DNA of 64,000 nucleotides, taken from assembly GCF_001577265.1 (NCBI RefSeq), contig NZ_CP014517.1, forward strand, positions 1-64,000, written 5' to 3'. Both the position numbers and the translations under genes were made by a program. Source of the DNA: Variovorax sp. PAMC 28711. Its GTDB lineage: Bacteria > Pseudomonadota > Gammaproteobacteria > Burkholderiales > Burkholderiaceae_C. Under the pieces are notes generated by a model, which did not search any database, had not been told where the DNA came from, and saw only the letters and a list, made by a program, of their open reading frames with translations. This document shows positions 37,390 to 44,923 of this stretch, in pieces (position 1 is the first letter of the stretch; each line of letters starts with the position of its first letter).

Positions 37390-39567
37390 TCAGGCGCCGG
37401 CGGTGCGCAGCCCCGCTGCGCCATAGCGGTTCATGAGCGCGCTCTGTGCGCCATGGGCTTCGAGAACGGGCGACGCGCCGCCCTCCTCCGGATGGGTGTC
37501 GCCGAGCACGCGCACGTAAGCGCCATCGGCTCCCAGGTCCCAGGCGTCGCAGCCGTCGTGCAAATAGGCCACCAGGCACTCGTCGATCAGGCGCTGGCGC
37601 AGGTCGGGGTCGGTCACGGGCCAGGCGAGTTCGATGCGTCGCATCATGTTGCGGTTCATCCAGTCGGCGCTCGACAAATACAGCGACTCGTCGTCGCCCT
37701 GCCGGAAATAGAAAACGCGCGAGTGCTCCAGAAAGCGCCCGATGACGGAGCGCACGCGGATGTTGTCGGTGATGCCCGGCACCTGAGCAGGCAAGGTGCA
37801 GGCGCCACGCACGATCAGGTCGATCTTCACGCCGCACTGGCCAGCCCGCACGAGCGCGGCAATCAGGCCTTCGTCGGTCAGCGCGTTCATCTTGGCGACG
37901 ATGCGGGTCGACGAGCCCTGGCGCGCCGCCTGCGCCAGCGCATCGATCTGCGCCACGATGTTCTTGTGCAGGTCGAAGGGCGCCAGCCACATGCGGTTCA
38001 GCTTGGGCAGCTTGCTCTGGCTCGCGAGATGCACGAAGACGGCTTCCATGTCGGCCGTCAAAAGAGGATCAGCGGTGAGGTGGCTGATGTCGGTGTAGAG
38101 CCGCGCCGTCTGCGGGTTGTAGTTGCCCGTCGACAGGTGGCCGTAGCGCTGCATCTTCTTGCCCTCGCGGCGCGTCACCAGCAGCATCTTGGCGTGCGTC
38201 TTGAGGCCGACCACGCCATACACCACCTGCGCACCGATCGACTCCAGCATCTCGGCCCAATTGATGTTGGCCTCTTCGTCGAAACGCGCCTTGAGCTCGA
38301 CCACCACCGTCACCTCCTTGCCGCGACGCACCGCCTCGCGCAACAGGTCCATGAGTTCGGAGTTGGGGCCGGTGCGGTAGATGGTTTGCTTGATCGCGAG
38401 CACCTGCGGGTCTTGCACCGCTTCGCGCAGGAACGCGAGCACGCCGTCGAAGCTCTCGAACGGCTGGTGGATCAGCACGTCGCCGCGCTGCAGCCGACTG
38501 AAAAACGACTGCGCACGCGACAGCGTGACCGGGTACGACGCACGATAAGGCGCATAGCGCAGGCCGGGCTCGTCCAGCAGATCGATCAGCTGCGTGAGGC
38601 GCGCGAGGTTCACCGGACCGTGCACGCGATAGAGCGATTCGGGCGGCAGGTCGAACTGCTTGAGCAGAAAGCTGGAGAGCGATTCGGCGCAACTCGCCGA
38701 CACCTCGAGGCGCACCGCCTGCCCGAAATGACGGTGTTGCAGGCCCTGTCGCAGCGCCGTGCGCAGGTTGATCACGTCTTCCTCGTCGACCGCCAGGTCG
38801 GAGTGTCGGGTGACGCGGAACTGCGAAAAATCGCCCACTTCGCGCCCGGCGAACATGCTCGACAGGTGCGCCCGCACGATGCTCGACAGCGCCACGAACA
38901 GCGTCGCGCCGTCCGACACCCTGGCCGGCATGCGGATGAGGCGCGGCAGCACGCGCGGCACCTTCACGATCTGGATCGGGTTCTCCCGACCGAACGCGTC
39001 CTTGCCGCCGAGCTGCACGATGAAATTGAGCGACTTGTTCGCGACCTGCGGGAACGGGTGCGCCGGATCGAGACCGACCGGGATCAGCAGCGGCCGGACC
39101 TCGCGCTCGAAATATTCCTGCACCCACTTGCGCTGCACCGGGTTGCGCTCCCCGTGCGAAATGATGCGGATGCCGTGCTTCGCAAAGGCCGGCATCAGCT
39201 CGTTGTTGTAGAGCGCGTACTGCTTGCCGACCAGCGTGTGCGCCGCGGTGGCGAGCGCCTCGAAGGACTCGACCGAGTAAACGCCCTTGGTGTCGCTCGC
39301 GTCGTTGGCGATCAGGTGGGGCGCGGCGCGCACCTCGAAGAATTCGTCGAGGTTGCTCGACACGATGCACAGGTAGCGCAGCCGCTCGATCAGCGGCACA
39401 TCGGCGCGCATCGCCCAGTCGAGCACGCGCTCGTTGAAGGCGAGGATCGCGTGATCGCGGTCGAGCAGAACGAGGGGCGCAGGGGGCGAAGCCGTCGCGG
39501 GCGCAGCGACGGCCTTCTTTTCGGCGTTGGTGGGCGGCATGACCACCGATTCTGGGACAAACGACAT
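37390..39567 (-). CDS. ppk: Polyphosphate kinase 1
   Basis: Makes polyphosphate reversibly from ATP at the inner membrane. The protein has the N-domain LLDRDHAILAFNERVLDWAM and RLRYLCIVSSNLDEFFEVR, the active-site loop with autophosphorylated His in RYGHLSTGNYN, and the second conserved His in GRFLEHSRVFYF. The start at 39567 (725 residues) is preferred over 39606, because the upstream ATG lies inside a Pho-box repeat and would leave no room for a promoter; 39540 is also possible. It heads a likely ppk-sixA unit. Confidence 0.94.
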   Translation of the reverse strand: MSFVPESVVMPPTNAEKKAVAAPATASPPAPLVLLDRDHAILAFNERVLDWAMRADVPLIERLRYLCIVSSNLDEFFEVRAAPHLIANDASDTKGVYSVESFEALATAAHTLVGKQYALYNNELMPAFAKHGIRIISHGERNPVQRKWVQEYFEREVRPLLIPVGLDPAHPFPQVANKSLNFIVQLGGKDAFGRENPIQIVKVPRVLPRLIRMPARVSDGATLFVALSSIVRAHLSSMFAGREVGDFSQFRVTRHSDLAVDEEDVINLRTALRQGLQHRHFGQAVRLEVSASCAESLSSFLLKQFDLPPESLYRVHGPVNLARLTQLIDLLDEPGLRYAPYRASYPVTLSRAQSFFSRLQRGDVLIHQPFESFDGVLAFLREAVQDPQVLAIKQTIYRTGPNSELMDLLREAVRRGKEVTVVVELKARFDEEANINWAEMLESIGAQVVYGVVGLKTHAKMLLVTRREGKKMQRYGHLSTGNYNPQTARLYTDISHLTADPLLTADMEAVFVHLASQSKLPKLNRMWLAPFDLHKNIVAQIDALAQAARQGSSTRIVAKMNALTDEGLIAALVRAGQCGVKIDLIVRGACTLPAQVPGITDNIRVRSVIGRFLEHSRVFYFRQGDDESLYLSSADWMNRNMMRRIELAWPVTDPDLRQRLIDECLVAYLHDGCDAWDLGADGAYVRVLGDTHPEEGGASPVLEAHGAQSALMNRYGAAGLRTAGA

Positions 39568-39588
39568 GCAGGAACTTGCAAATGGCTG

Positions 39589-39632
39589 AGTGTCGGCCAG
39601 ACGCATGACAGTTCAGTGACAGTCGCGTGACG
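39589..39632 (-). promoter_or_regulatory. Pho box and -10 element of the ppk promoter
   Basis: Three TGAC-type repeats (plus strand) start at 39605, 39616 and 39627, spaced exactly 11 bases; on the ppk strand they read GTCAC, TGTCAC and TGTCAT. Ten bases downstream is GACACT (39589-39594), a weak -10 box. The array fills the 68-base gap between the acyltransferase stop and the chosen ppk start. Confidence 0.75.
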
Positions 39633-39635
39633 AGG

Positions 39636-40484
39636 TCAGGCGCCGAGGAAGTGCCGGCGATAGCGTGGCGGGAGATCGTCGATGCGCATGAGCATCGGCA
39701 GGTCGGCGGTGTTGAAGTCGGGGTCCCAGGCCGGGGCGCCGAGGAGTTTGGCGCCCAGCCGCAGATAGCCGCGCACCAGCGCGGGCGGTTCCACGTCAAG
39801 CGAGCTATCGAGCCGCTCGATCGGCAGTGGCAGGCGCGGCTGCACGTGGTGCTGGATCGGTGCCATGTGCGTGGCCGACAGCTGGCGCCAGATGCTGGCC
39901 GCAGCGTTGCCGCCCGGCAGGCCGTTGTGCTGCATCGGGATGCTGGCGCAGCCGATCATCGTGTCGAGCTTGTTCTGCCGCATGAAGCCCGCCAGCGCAC
40001 CCCAGAGTGCGAGGATCACGCCGCCCTGCCGATGCTCGGCATGCACGCAGCTGCGCCCGAGCTCGACCATGCGCGAGCGCAGCGAGCGCAGGCGCGTGAG
40101 GTCGAATTCGGTGTCGCTGTAAGTGCCGCCGACGCGCCGGGCCTGTGCCGGCGTGAGCACGCGGTAGGTGCCGATCACGGTTTGCGTGGCTTCGTCGCGC
40201 ACCAGCAGGTGCTCGCAGAAATCGTCGAACAGGTCGATGTCGTGCCCGGCGAGCGGTGTGTTGAGCCTCGCGCCCATCTCGACAGCAAAAACCTGGTAGC
40301 GCAGCCGCTGCGCCGCGCGCACCTCGTCCTGGTGACGTGCCCATTGGACGGACAGTCCGCTCGCGACGGGCGGCGGCGCAACGACCGGGGCAACGGGAGC
40401 AACGAGCGGTGTGGTGCGCGGCCAGAGCGCCGATCGCAAACCCAGTTGCGAGATCGGAAAGGTCGGGTTGGGAAGTTCGTTCAT
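39636..40484 (-). CDS. OlsB-like N-acyltransferase (GNAT fold)
   Basis: 282-residue protein of the Acetyltransf_5 family. The first 45 residues are Pro/Ala/Val-rich and probably flexible. The catalytic domain contains AQRLRYQVFAVEMGARL, DLFDDFCEHLLVRD, GTYRVLTPAQARR, MVELGRSCVHAEHRQGGVILALWGAL and the C-terminal LVRGYLRLGAKLLGAPAWDPDFNTADLPMLM. These are the segments of OlsB, which N-acylates ornithine as the first step of ornithine-lipid synthesis, and of related hemolysin-like acyltransferases. No olsA is seen nearby. Position between two Pho boxes and next to ppk supports a phosphate-starvation lipid role, but this is inference. Confidence 0.75.
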   Translation of the reverse strand: MNELPNPTFPISQLGLRSALWPRTTPLVAPVAPVVAPPPVASGLSVQWARHQDEVRAAQRLRYQVFAVEMGARLNTPLAGHDIDLFDDFCEHLLVRDEATQTVIGTYRVLTPAQARRVGGTYSDTEFDLTRLRSLRSRMVELGRSCVHAEHRQGGVILALWGALAGFMRQNKLDTMIGCASIPMQHNGLPGGNAAASIWRQLSATHMAPIQHHVQPRLPLPIERLDSSLDVEPPALVRGYLRLGAKLLGAPAWDPDFNTADLPMLMRIDDLPPRYRRHFLGA

Positions 40485-40643
40485 CACTGCGAGCCCTCTG
40501 TTGCGTGTGGTCGCAAAGAAGTGTGTGGGTCTCACGTGAAAAGGCCGTGTCAACGCCGCGGCAATCGCATGACGGTGCGCCCCGGGTCAGCCGGTTGTCG
40601 CCGTCACACCGCCGTCACGCAGTGCGGGCAGCATGACGCGCGG

Positions 40644-40895
40644 TCAGCCTGGCAGCGCGCTCACCTGCACCGACAGATCGAACAGCTTGGCCTTGCCGGC
40701 GTAGTAGCGATCGATGCGCCATTCCTTCAGGATTTCGATCGCGAGTTCGAAATTCTTGAGGTCGAGTTTGTAGAGCTCGGTGACGCTGAACGCACCTTCG
40801 GATTCCAGCGCGAGCACAAGTTGGGCGAGGGTGCGCGACGAGTCGCTCACCGGGTTGGCGCTGATGATTTTTCGGGCGGTCTTGATCGCGTTCAT
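40644..40895 (-). CDS. Hypothetical protein, 83 residues, under a near-perfect Pho box
   Basis: Small soluble protein with no signal peptide, membrane segment or known motif. The sequence runs MNAIKTARKIISANPVSDSS, then a Leu-rich helix (TLAQLVLALES), then FSVTELYKLDLKNFELAIEILKEW and RYYAGKAKLFDLS. It looks like a small helical, possibly winged, regulator or adaptor and is not assigned to a family. The ATG at 40895 follows GGAGAAAAC. Upstream lies the best Pho box in the window with a correctly spaced -10 box. It may be the first gene of a leftward unit with the OlsB-like acyltransferase gene. Confidence 0.72.
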   Translation of the reverse strand: MNAIKTARKIISANPVSDSSRTLAQLVLALESEGAFSVTELYKLDLKNFELAIEILKEWRIDRYYAGKAKLFDLSVQVSALPG

Positions 40896-40925
40896 AGAGG
40901 GTTTTCTCCAAGGGACAAACGTCGG

Positions 40926-40960
40926 ATTCTGGACTTTCTGAGATGACAAATTTATGACAA
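40926..40960 (-). promoter_or_regulatory. Near-perfect Pho box with -10 element
   Basis: On the minus strand TTGTCATAAATTTGTCAT (40943-40960) matches the PhoB consensus: two TGTCAT half-sites with 11-base periodicity and the A/T-rich spacer. After 11 bases comes CAGAAT (40926-40931) as -10 box. The promoter serves the 83-residue gene. The box also touches the start of the divergent hemolysin III gene. Confidence 0.85.
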
Positions 40961-41589
40961 TGTCCTTTCTGCGGATACACCCCGGCGAGCGCTTCAACGG
41001 ATACACGCATTGGCTCGGTCTGGCGCTCGCCCTGTGCGGTGCAGTGCTGCTCGCCGGCCGGGTCGAGCCGACCGGCTGCAACGCCGGTGCGGCCGGGGCG
41101 CTGGTGTTCGCGCTCAGCGCGGTGGCGCTCTATGGCGCCTCTGCGCTGTTTCACTCCACGAGCGGACACGCGAAGCGCTTCTGGGCGCGCGCCGACCACT
41201 GCGCCATCTACCTCCTGATCGCCGGCACCTGCACGCCTTTCGTGCTGATCGGGCTGTCCGGCTGGACCGCGGTCGTGCTGCTCACCACGGTCTGGGGCCT
41301 GGCCTTGTTTGGCATCGGTCGCGAACTGCGGCCGAGGGGCGACGCGGCGCCGTCGTTGCGGCTGTATGTCGGCATGGGCTGGCTCTGTGTGTGCGTGGCG
41401 GCGCCGCTCGCGGCCACGCTCGACGGCGCGGCACTCGCCGGGCTGGTCGCAGGCGCCGCGGTCTACAGCGCGGGCACGGTCTTCTATCGCAACCGCCGGG
41501 GCTGGGCGCATGCGCACGGCGTATGGCACCTGTTCGTCCTGGGCGGCACGATGACGCACTACGCCACAGTGCTGCGCCTGGTCCTGTAA
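40960..41589 (+). CDS. Hemolysin III / TrhA family membrane protein (PAQR)
   Basis: 209-residue inner-membrane protein with seven hydrophobic segments. The PAQR metal-site motifs are present: ALYGASALFHS with its Ser/His, HCAIYLLIAGTCTPF with its His after RAD, and the C-terminal HAHGVWHLFVLGGTMTHY histidines. Family members act in membrane fluidity homeostasis in E. coli (TrhA) despite the hemolysin name. An ATG six bases upstream (40954) is an alternative start. The start region overlaps the Pho box of the divergent gene. Confidence 0.88.
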   Translation: MSFLRIHPGERFNGYTHWLGLALALCGAVLLAGRVEPTGCNAGAAGALVFALSAVALYGASALFHSTSGHAKRFWARADHCAIYLLIAGTCTPFVLIGLSGWTAVVLLTTVWGLALFGIGRELRPRGDAAPSLRLYVGMGWLCVCVAAPLAATLDGAALAGLVAGAAVYSAGTVFYRNRRGWAHAHGVWHLFVLGGTMTHYATVLRLVL

Positions 41590-41632
41590 CGTGGGCGCCC
41601 CTGCTGCGCTGCCCTTCCTTTTCGGGTTTTTC

Positions 41633-41893
41633 ATGGCCACGGAAAGACCTGTCGAGGTCGAGACCCGACGCGACCAGATGTTTGCGACGCTCACCGAAAG
41701 CGAGGTCGCACGCATTCGCCGTTTCGGCAACGTTCAGCATTGCGCGCGAGGCAGTTGCCTCTTCAAGGCACGCGATCGGGGGCCGGGCATGTTCGTGGTG
41801 CCGAAAGGCGTTGCCGCGATCGGCCAGATCGGACACGATGGCCCGGCGCGCAACGTGTTTCTCTTCTTGGGATCCGAGCCCGAAACCGGTTGA
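41633..41893 (+). pseudogene. Truncated cyclic-nucleotide-binding domain remnant
   Basis: 86 codons matching only the N-terminus of a CNB-domain protein, of the sort fused to thioredoxin-reductase-like flavoproteins: MATERPVEVETRRDQMFATL, ARIRRFGNVQHCARGSCLFKA, PGMFVVPKGVAAIGQ. The sequence ends early at 41893, and no continuation of the domain is found in any frame before the next gene at 41998. A deletion remnant is the simplest reading; a short functional protein is unlikely. Confidence 0.6.
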
Positions 41894-41997
41894 CGGCGCC
41901 GCTGCAGTCGCACGGGTCCACCAATACCTTTCGGGGCATGCAGTCCGTCGCGTGAACGCTATGCTGGCCGACCACCCATCACCCTGAAAGCCCAACC

Positions 41998-42702
41998 ATG
42001 CTGTCTCCCGTCATCGATGTCTATTCGTGGGCCACGCCCAACGGGCACAAGGTGCACATCATGTTGGAAGAGTGTCGCTTGGCGTACGCCGCGCACCCGG
42101 TGAACATCGGCACCGGCGACCAGTTCGCGCCTGCCTTCCTCAAGATCAGCCCGAACAACAAGATCCCGGCGATCACGGACCCGGACGGTCAGGGCGGCAA
42201 GCCGATATCGCTTTTCGAATCGGGCGCCATCCTGGTCTACCTCGCAGGCAAGACCGGCCAGTTCATGCCGCGCGACGACCGCGGTCGGTACGACGTATTG
42301 CAGTGGCTCATGTTCCAGATGGGTGGTGTCGGCCCGATGCTGGGGCAGGCACATCATTTTCGTCTCTACGCACCGGAAAAAATCCAGTACGCGATCGATC
42401 GTTACAGCAATGAAGCCAAGCGTATCTACGGTGTGATCGACAAGCGCCTTGCAGAGAGCAAGTTCATTGCGGGCAAGCAATATTCCATCGCCGACATCGC
42501 CATTTTCCCGTGGCTGCGCAGCTGGGAAAATCAAGGCATCGAGCTCACCGACTACCCTCATTTGAAGGCGTGGTTCGACACCGTGTCGGCACGGCCTGCG
42601 GTGCAACGCGGCGTGAAAGTGCTGGCCGATCTGCGCAAGCCGATCACCGACAACAAGGCTCGCGAAATACTTTTCGGCAAGACGCAGTACGACAAACGCT
42701 GA
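41998..42702 (+). CDS. Glutathione S-transferase, YfcG/YghU (Nu class)-like
   Basis: 234-residue GST. The N-terminal thioredoxin fold has VYSWATPNGHKVHIMLEE, in which the Thr-Pro-Asn set replaces Ser/Tyr catalysis as in Nu-class enzymes with disulfide-bond reductase activity. The glutathione site is NNKIPAITDPDG and LFESGAILVYLA, and the helical domain holds KQYSIADIAIFPWLRSWE. The length is usual. It stands alone between the CNB remnant and tRNA-Pro. Confidence 0.92.
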   Translation: MLSPVIDVYSWATPNGHKVHIMLEECRLAYAAHPVNIGTGDQFAPAFLKISPNNKIPAITDPDGQGGKPISLFESGAILVYLAGKTGQFMPRDDRGRYDVLQWLMFQMGGVGPMLGQAHHFRLYAPEKIQYAIDRYSNEAKRIYGVIDKRLAESKFIAGKQYSIADIAIFPWLRSWENQGIELTDYPHLKAWFDTVSARPAVQRGVKVLADLRKPITDNKAREILFGKTQYDKR

Positions 42703-42737
42703 GCGCGCCTTTTCACAGGTTAGAATCGAAGGCTTGT

Positions 42738-42814
<77 letters not shown>

Positions 42815-42869
42815 TCATTTTTTCGGACGGCCACAGCACCATGGCCTGTCCACTCTGAAGCCCTTTCGT

Positions 42870-42946
42870 CTGTCCGTAGCTCAGTTGGATAGAGCACCTG
42901 CCTTCTAAGCAGGTTGTCGGGGGTTCGATCCCCTCCGGACAGGCCA
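42870..42946 (+). tRNA. tRNA-Arg (anticodon TCT)
   Basis: 77-nt cloverleaf: acceptor CTGTCCG/CGGACAG, D-arm GCTCAGTTGGATAGAGC, anticodon arm CCTGC-CTTCTAA-GCAGG with TCT, T-arm GGGGGTTCGATCCCCTC and encoded GCCA. It is the last chromosomal gene before the prophage genes, and its 3' end is the probable integration target. Confidence 0.95.
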
Positions 42947-43031
42947 ACTCCAGTCTCTAACCGTTTCGGTTTCCGCTAACTTTGCACGGTCTCGCCCTGT
43001 CGAAGATCACTGTTCAGACGTACAGTGCCCC

Positions 43032-43229
43032 ATGCCAGAAGCCGAATACTTCACTTTCACCCTGCCGCGCGACCCATGGCGCAAGAAGCCCGGCCCGTCG
43101 CCATTCAAGATGACCCGCGAGGAAGCCCAGCATCGCTACCCGGGCGCTGTGGCGATTGAATCAACCCGGGAAGTTCGGCAGATTGGCGATGGGGAGCCGT
43201 TCCAGGGCGGTCAGCCGTATGGGCAGTAG
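43032..43229 (+). CDS. Hypothetical small protein, 65 residues
   Basis: Small basic protein beginning MPEAEYFTFTLPRDPWRKKPG with no known domain. It is the first gene after tRNA-Arg and reads opposite to the prophage structural genes. Possibly a prophage moron-type or edge gene; no function assigned. Confidence 0.5.
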   Translation: MPEAEYFTFTLPRDPWRKKPGPSPFKMTREEAQHRYPGAVAIESTREVRQIGDGEPFQGGQPYGQ

Positions 43230-43238
43230 GATTGCGCC

Positions 43239-43472
43239 ATGATCACCACCGAAGACCTCGACCCCGTTGGACCGCGCGATCCGCGCAAGGTGTTCCTTGC
43301 CCTGGCTGTGAAGCACGGCCTCACGCCGCTCGATCAAGCTGGAATGTCCGATGCGCTGTGGGCGTACACCATGGACGTGGTGGACAAGTGCGCGACGCTG
43401 GTGGAGCCGTATGGGGACAGCGAGGCTGGCGGGAATGCAGCTGAGGCGATCCGCGCCGAGCTCTACGACTGA
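43239..43472 (+). CDS. Hypothetical small acidic protein, 77 residues
   Basis: Acidic, soluble, helix-rich protein (LALAVKHGLTPLDQAG, GNAAEAIRAELYD) ten bases after the previous gene, in the same direction. It converges with the holin gene. No recognised motif; likely prophage-edge gene. Confidence 0.5.
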   Translation: MITTEDLDPVGPRDPRKVFLALAVKHGLTPLDQAGMSDALWAYTMDVVDKCATLVEPYGDSEAGGNAAEAIRAELYD

Positions 43473-43473
43473 A

Positions 43474-44040
43474 TTACCTCTGCGCCTGTTCGGCGATCTT
43501 GCGCACCGCGTCGCCCGATCGCTTCGATCCGGCCGATGACCCCAGCCAGTAGTTGCACACCTGCCCGAAGGCGAGCGACAGCGCGCCGAACATCACGTTC
43601 AGCAGCTGGAACGCATTGGCGGGCAGATCGGCCTGGACGATGAACAGCCGGTAGATGCAGAAGAAGTAGCCGACGACGATCAGGGTGGACACGACCGGCG
43701 CACCGAACGCGATCCCTGACCCGCTCTTCGTGAGGTCGACGGTCTGCTGCCGGGCGCTCTTCGTGTCGTCGATGTAGGCGGCCTCGCGCGCCTGGTCGAC
43801 CTTCGCCATCTCCACTTCGAAGTCTTTCTCGGCACTGCGCAGCGCGACGATCTGCTCGCCGCTGAGCGTGCCCGACGAAAGCGCGTCTTCAACGTCCTGC
43901 GCAGATGCGTCTGGCCGGCCGAGCACCTTGTCGGCAATGATCTTCACCGCGGCGCCAGCGAGGGGGCCGCCGAGTGCGTTTGCGAGGCCAGGAGCCACGG
44001 CGCCGATGGTGGCACGCCAGTCGAAGTCAGCCATGGTCAT
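43474..44040 (-). CDS. Phage holin, 3TM family
   Basis: About 188-residue lysis protein. Its N-terminus is DWRATIGAVAPGLANALGGPLAGAAV, a cytoplasmic charged middle follows (residues about 50-110), then two hydrophobic helices near the C-terminus (APVVSTLIVVGYFFCIYRLF, AFQLLNVMFGALSLAFGQVC) and the family ending NYWLGSSAGSKRSGD. This is the pattern of the Holin_3TMs family, also found in gene transfer agents. The start is the ATG at 44040 or 44034; both overlap the endolysin stop. It would form membrane lesions that release or activate the endolysin. Confidence 0.75.
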   Translation of the reverse strand: MTMADFDWRATIGAVAPGLANALGGPLAGAAVKIIADKVLGRPDASAQDVEDALSSGTLSGEQIVALRSAEKDFEVEMAKVDQAREAAYIDDTKSARQQTVDLTKSGSGIAFGAPVVSTLIVVGYFFCIYRLFIVQADLPANAFQLLNVMFGALSLAFGQVCNYWLGSSAGSKRSGDAVRKIAEQAQR

Positions 44041-44519
44041 GCCTCCAGTCGCAACAGGTTGCCGGCGATGCGGCGTGCCCACCCGCGGCCGAAACTGGGC
44101 CAGGTGGGCAGGTCGGCCATGAACTGCAAGCGTTGACCATTGAAATGGGCGGCGATCATCGGGCCCGCCGCGCGCGCCGCTCCGATCGTTTGAGCCCCGA
44201 TCACGCCGTCAGCCGTGGTGCCGACCGCGCGCTGCAACCACTTCACGGCCTGACCGACACCCGAGTTCACCGCAGCGTCGAAGACCTCGAAGCGCACCGC
44301 CTCGGGCAGTTGGTCGGCTTGCACGGCATCCCAATACTGCTTGCGATAGATGGCCTTCGCGGTGTCGCGCGGCAGGTCACGCATCGAGCCGGCGTAGCCA
44401 GCTGCGCGCGCCACGGCGATTGTCACGCCCCAGTTGGTCTGGCCGCCAGGGTCTTTCGGGTTGTCGACGAATCCGCCCTCGTGGCCCAGCAAGCGATCGA
44501 AAGCTTCGTTGAAGTCCAT
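44037..44519 (-). CDS. Phage endolysin, GH108 N-acetylmuramidase
   Basis: 160-residue muramidase. The catalytic Glu14 lies in the signature LLGHEGGFVDNPKDPGGQTNWGVT, broken here as HEGGFVDNPKDPGG then QTNWGVT. A C-terminal peptidoglycan-binding-like helix set (AVKWLQRAVGTTADGVIGAQT) follows. There is no signal peptide, so export depends on the neighbouring holin. It is downstream of two small membrane-protein genes in a leftward lysis cassette. Confidence 0.88.
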   Translation of the reverse strand: MDFNEAFDRLLGHEGGFVDNPKDPGGQTNWGVTIAVARAAGYAGSMRDLPRDTAKAIYRKQYWDAVQADQLPEAVRFEVFDAAVNSGVGQAVKWLQRAVGTTADGVIGAQTIGAARAAGPMIAAHFNGQRLQFMADLPTWPSFGRGWARRIAGNLLRLEA

Positions 44520-44521
44520 GG

Positions 44522-44923
44522 TCAGTCCTTCCAAGGTTGCAGGGAGCGCCACCACGCCAGTGCCTTCGCACGTGCGCGGCCGATGAAGAGGTCGAATCGC
44601 TGGCGCGCGGTCAGGGGCTCGATCGGCATCACGTCGGTGGCTTCGTCGGGCGCCACGTCGCCAGCCCAGGCACGCGCACTGCACAGCAGGATCACGACCA
44701 TTGCGTAGACCACCGCGACAGTGCCGAGGCCCGGCCACTCACCGATGAAGGGCAGCATTGGGATGCCGAAGCCGATCGCGGCCCACACCGCGTACTCAAA
44801 GACGACGCGAAACAGCGTGTGCTTCGGCATGGCGTTGAGCCGGCAGCAGGCGATGAAGAAGATGCCCGCGCAGCCCGGCCAGGTCATCACAGCGAGCAGC
44901 ATGGTCTCGTTCCATTGGCTCAT
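44522..44923 (-). CDS. Phage membrane protein, 133 residues
   Basis: Predicted inner-membrane protein with three hydrophobic segments (about residues 8-28, 42-62 and 66-84) and a basic cytoplasmic tail ending RRSLQPWKD. It sits between another membrane protein and the endolysin, so it may be an accessory holin or antiholin. No family recognised. Confidence 0.55.
   Translation of the reverse strand: MSQWNETMLLAVMTWPGCAGIFFIACCRLNAMPKHTLFRVVFEYAVWAAIGFGIPMLPFIGEWPGLGTVAVVYAMVVILLCSARAWAGDVAPDEATDVMPIEPLTARQRFDLFIGRARAKALAWWRSLQPWKD

Noticed and set aside
37051..39630. An 859-codon plus-strand frame opposite ppk
   Set aside because: Antisense shadow of a conserved gene; the translation is His/Arg-rich with no family features.
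40603..40618. Two GTCAC motifs 11 bases apart, resembling a Pho box
   Set aside because: Oriented toward the 3' end of a minus-strand gene with no promoter or gene start to serve, only two repeats and a GC-rich spacer; probably chance.
41591..41632. Upstream GTG start for the CNB remnant
   Set aside because: Adds a non-conserved hydrophobic leader immediately after the hemolysin III stop; the ATG at 41633 matches the family start better.
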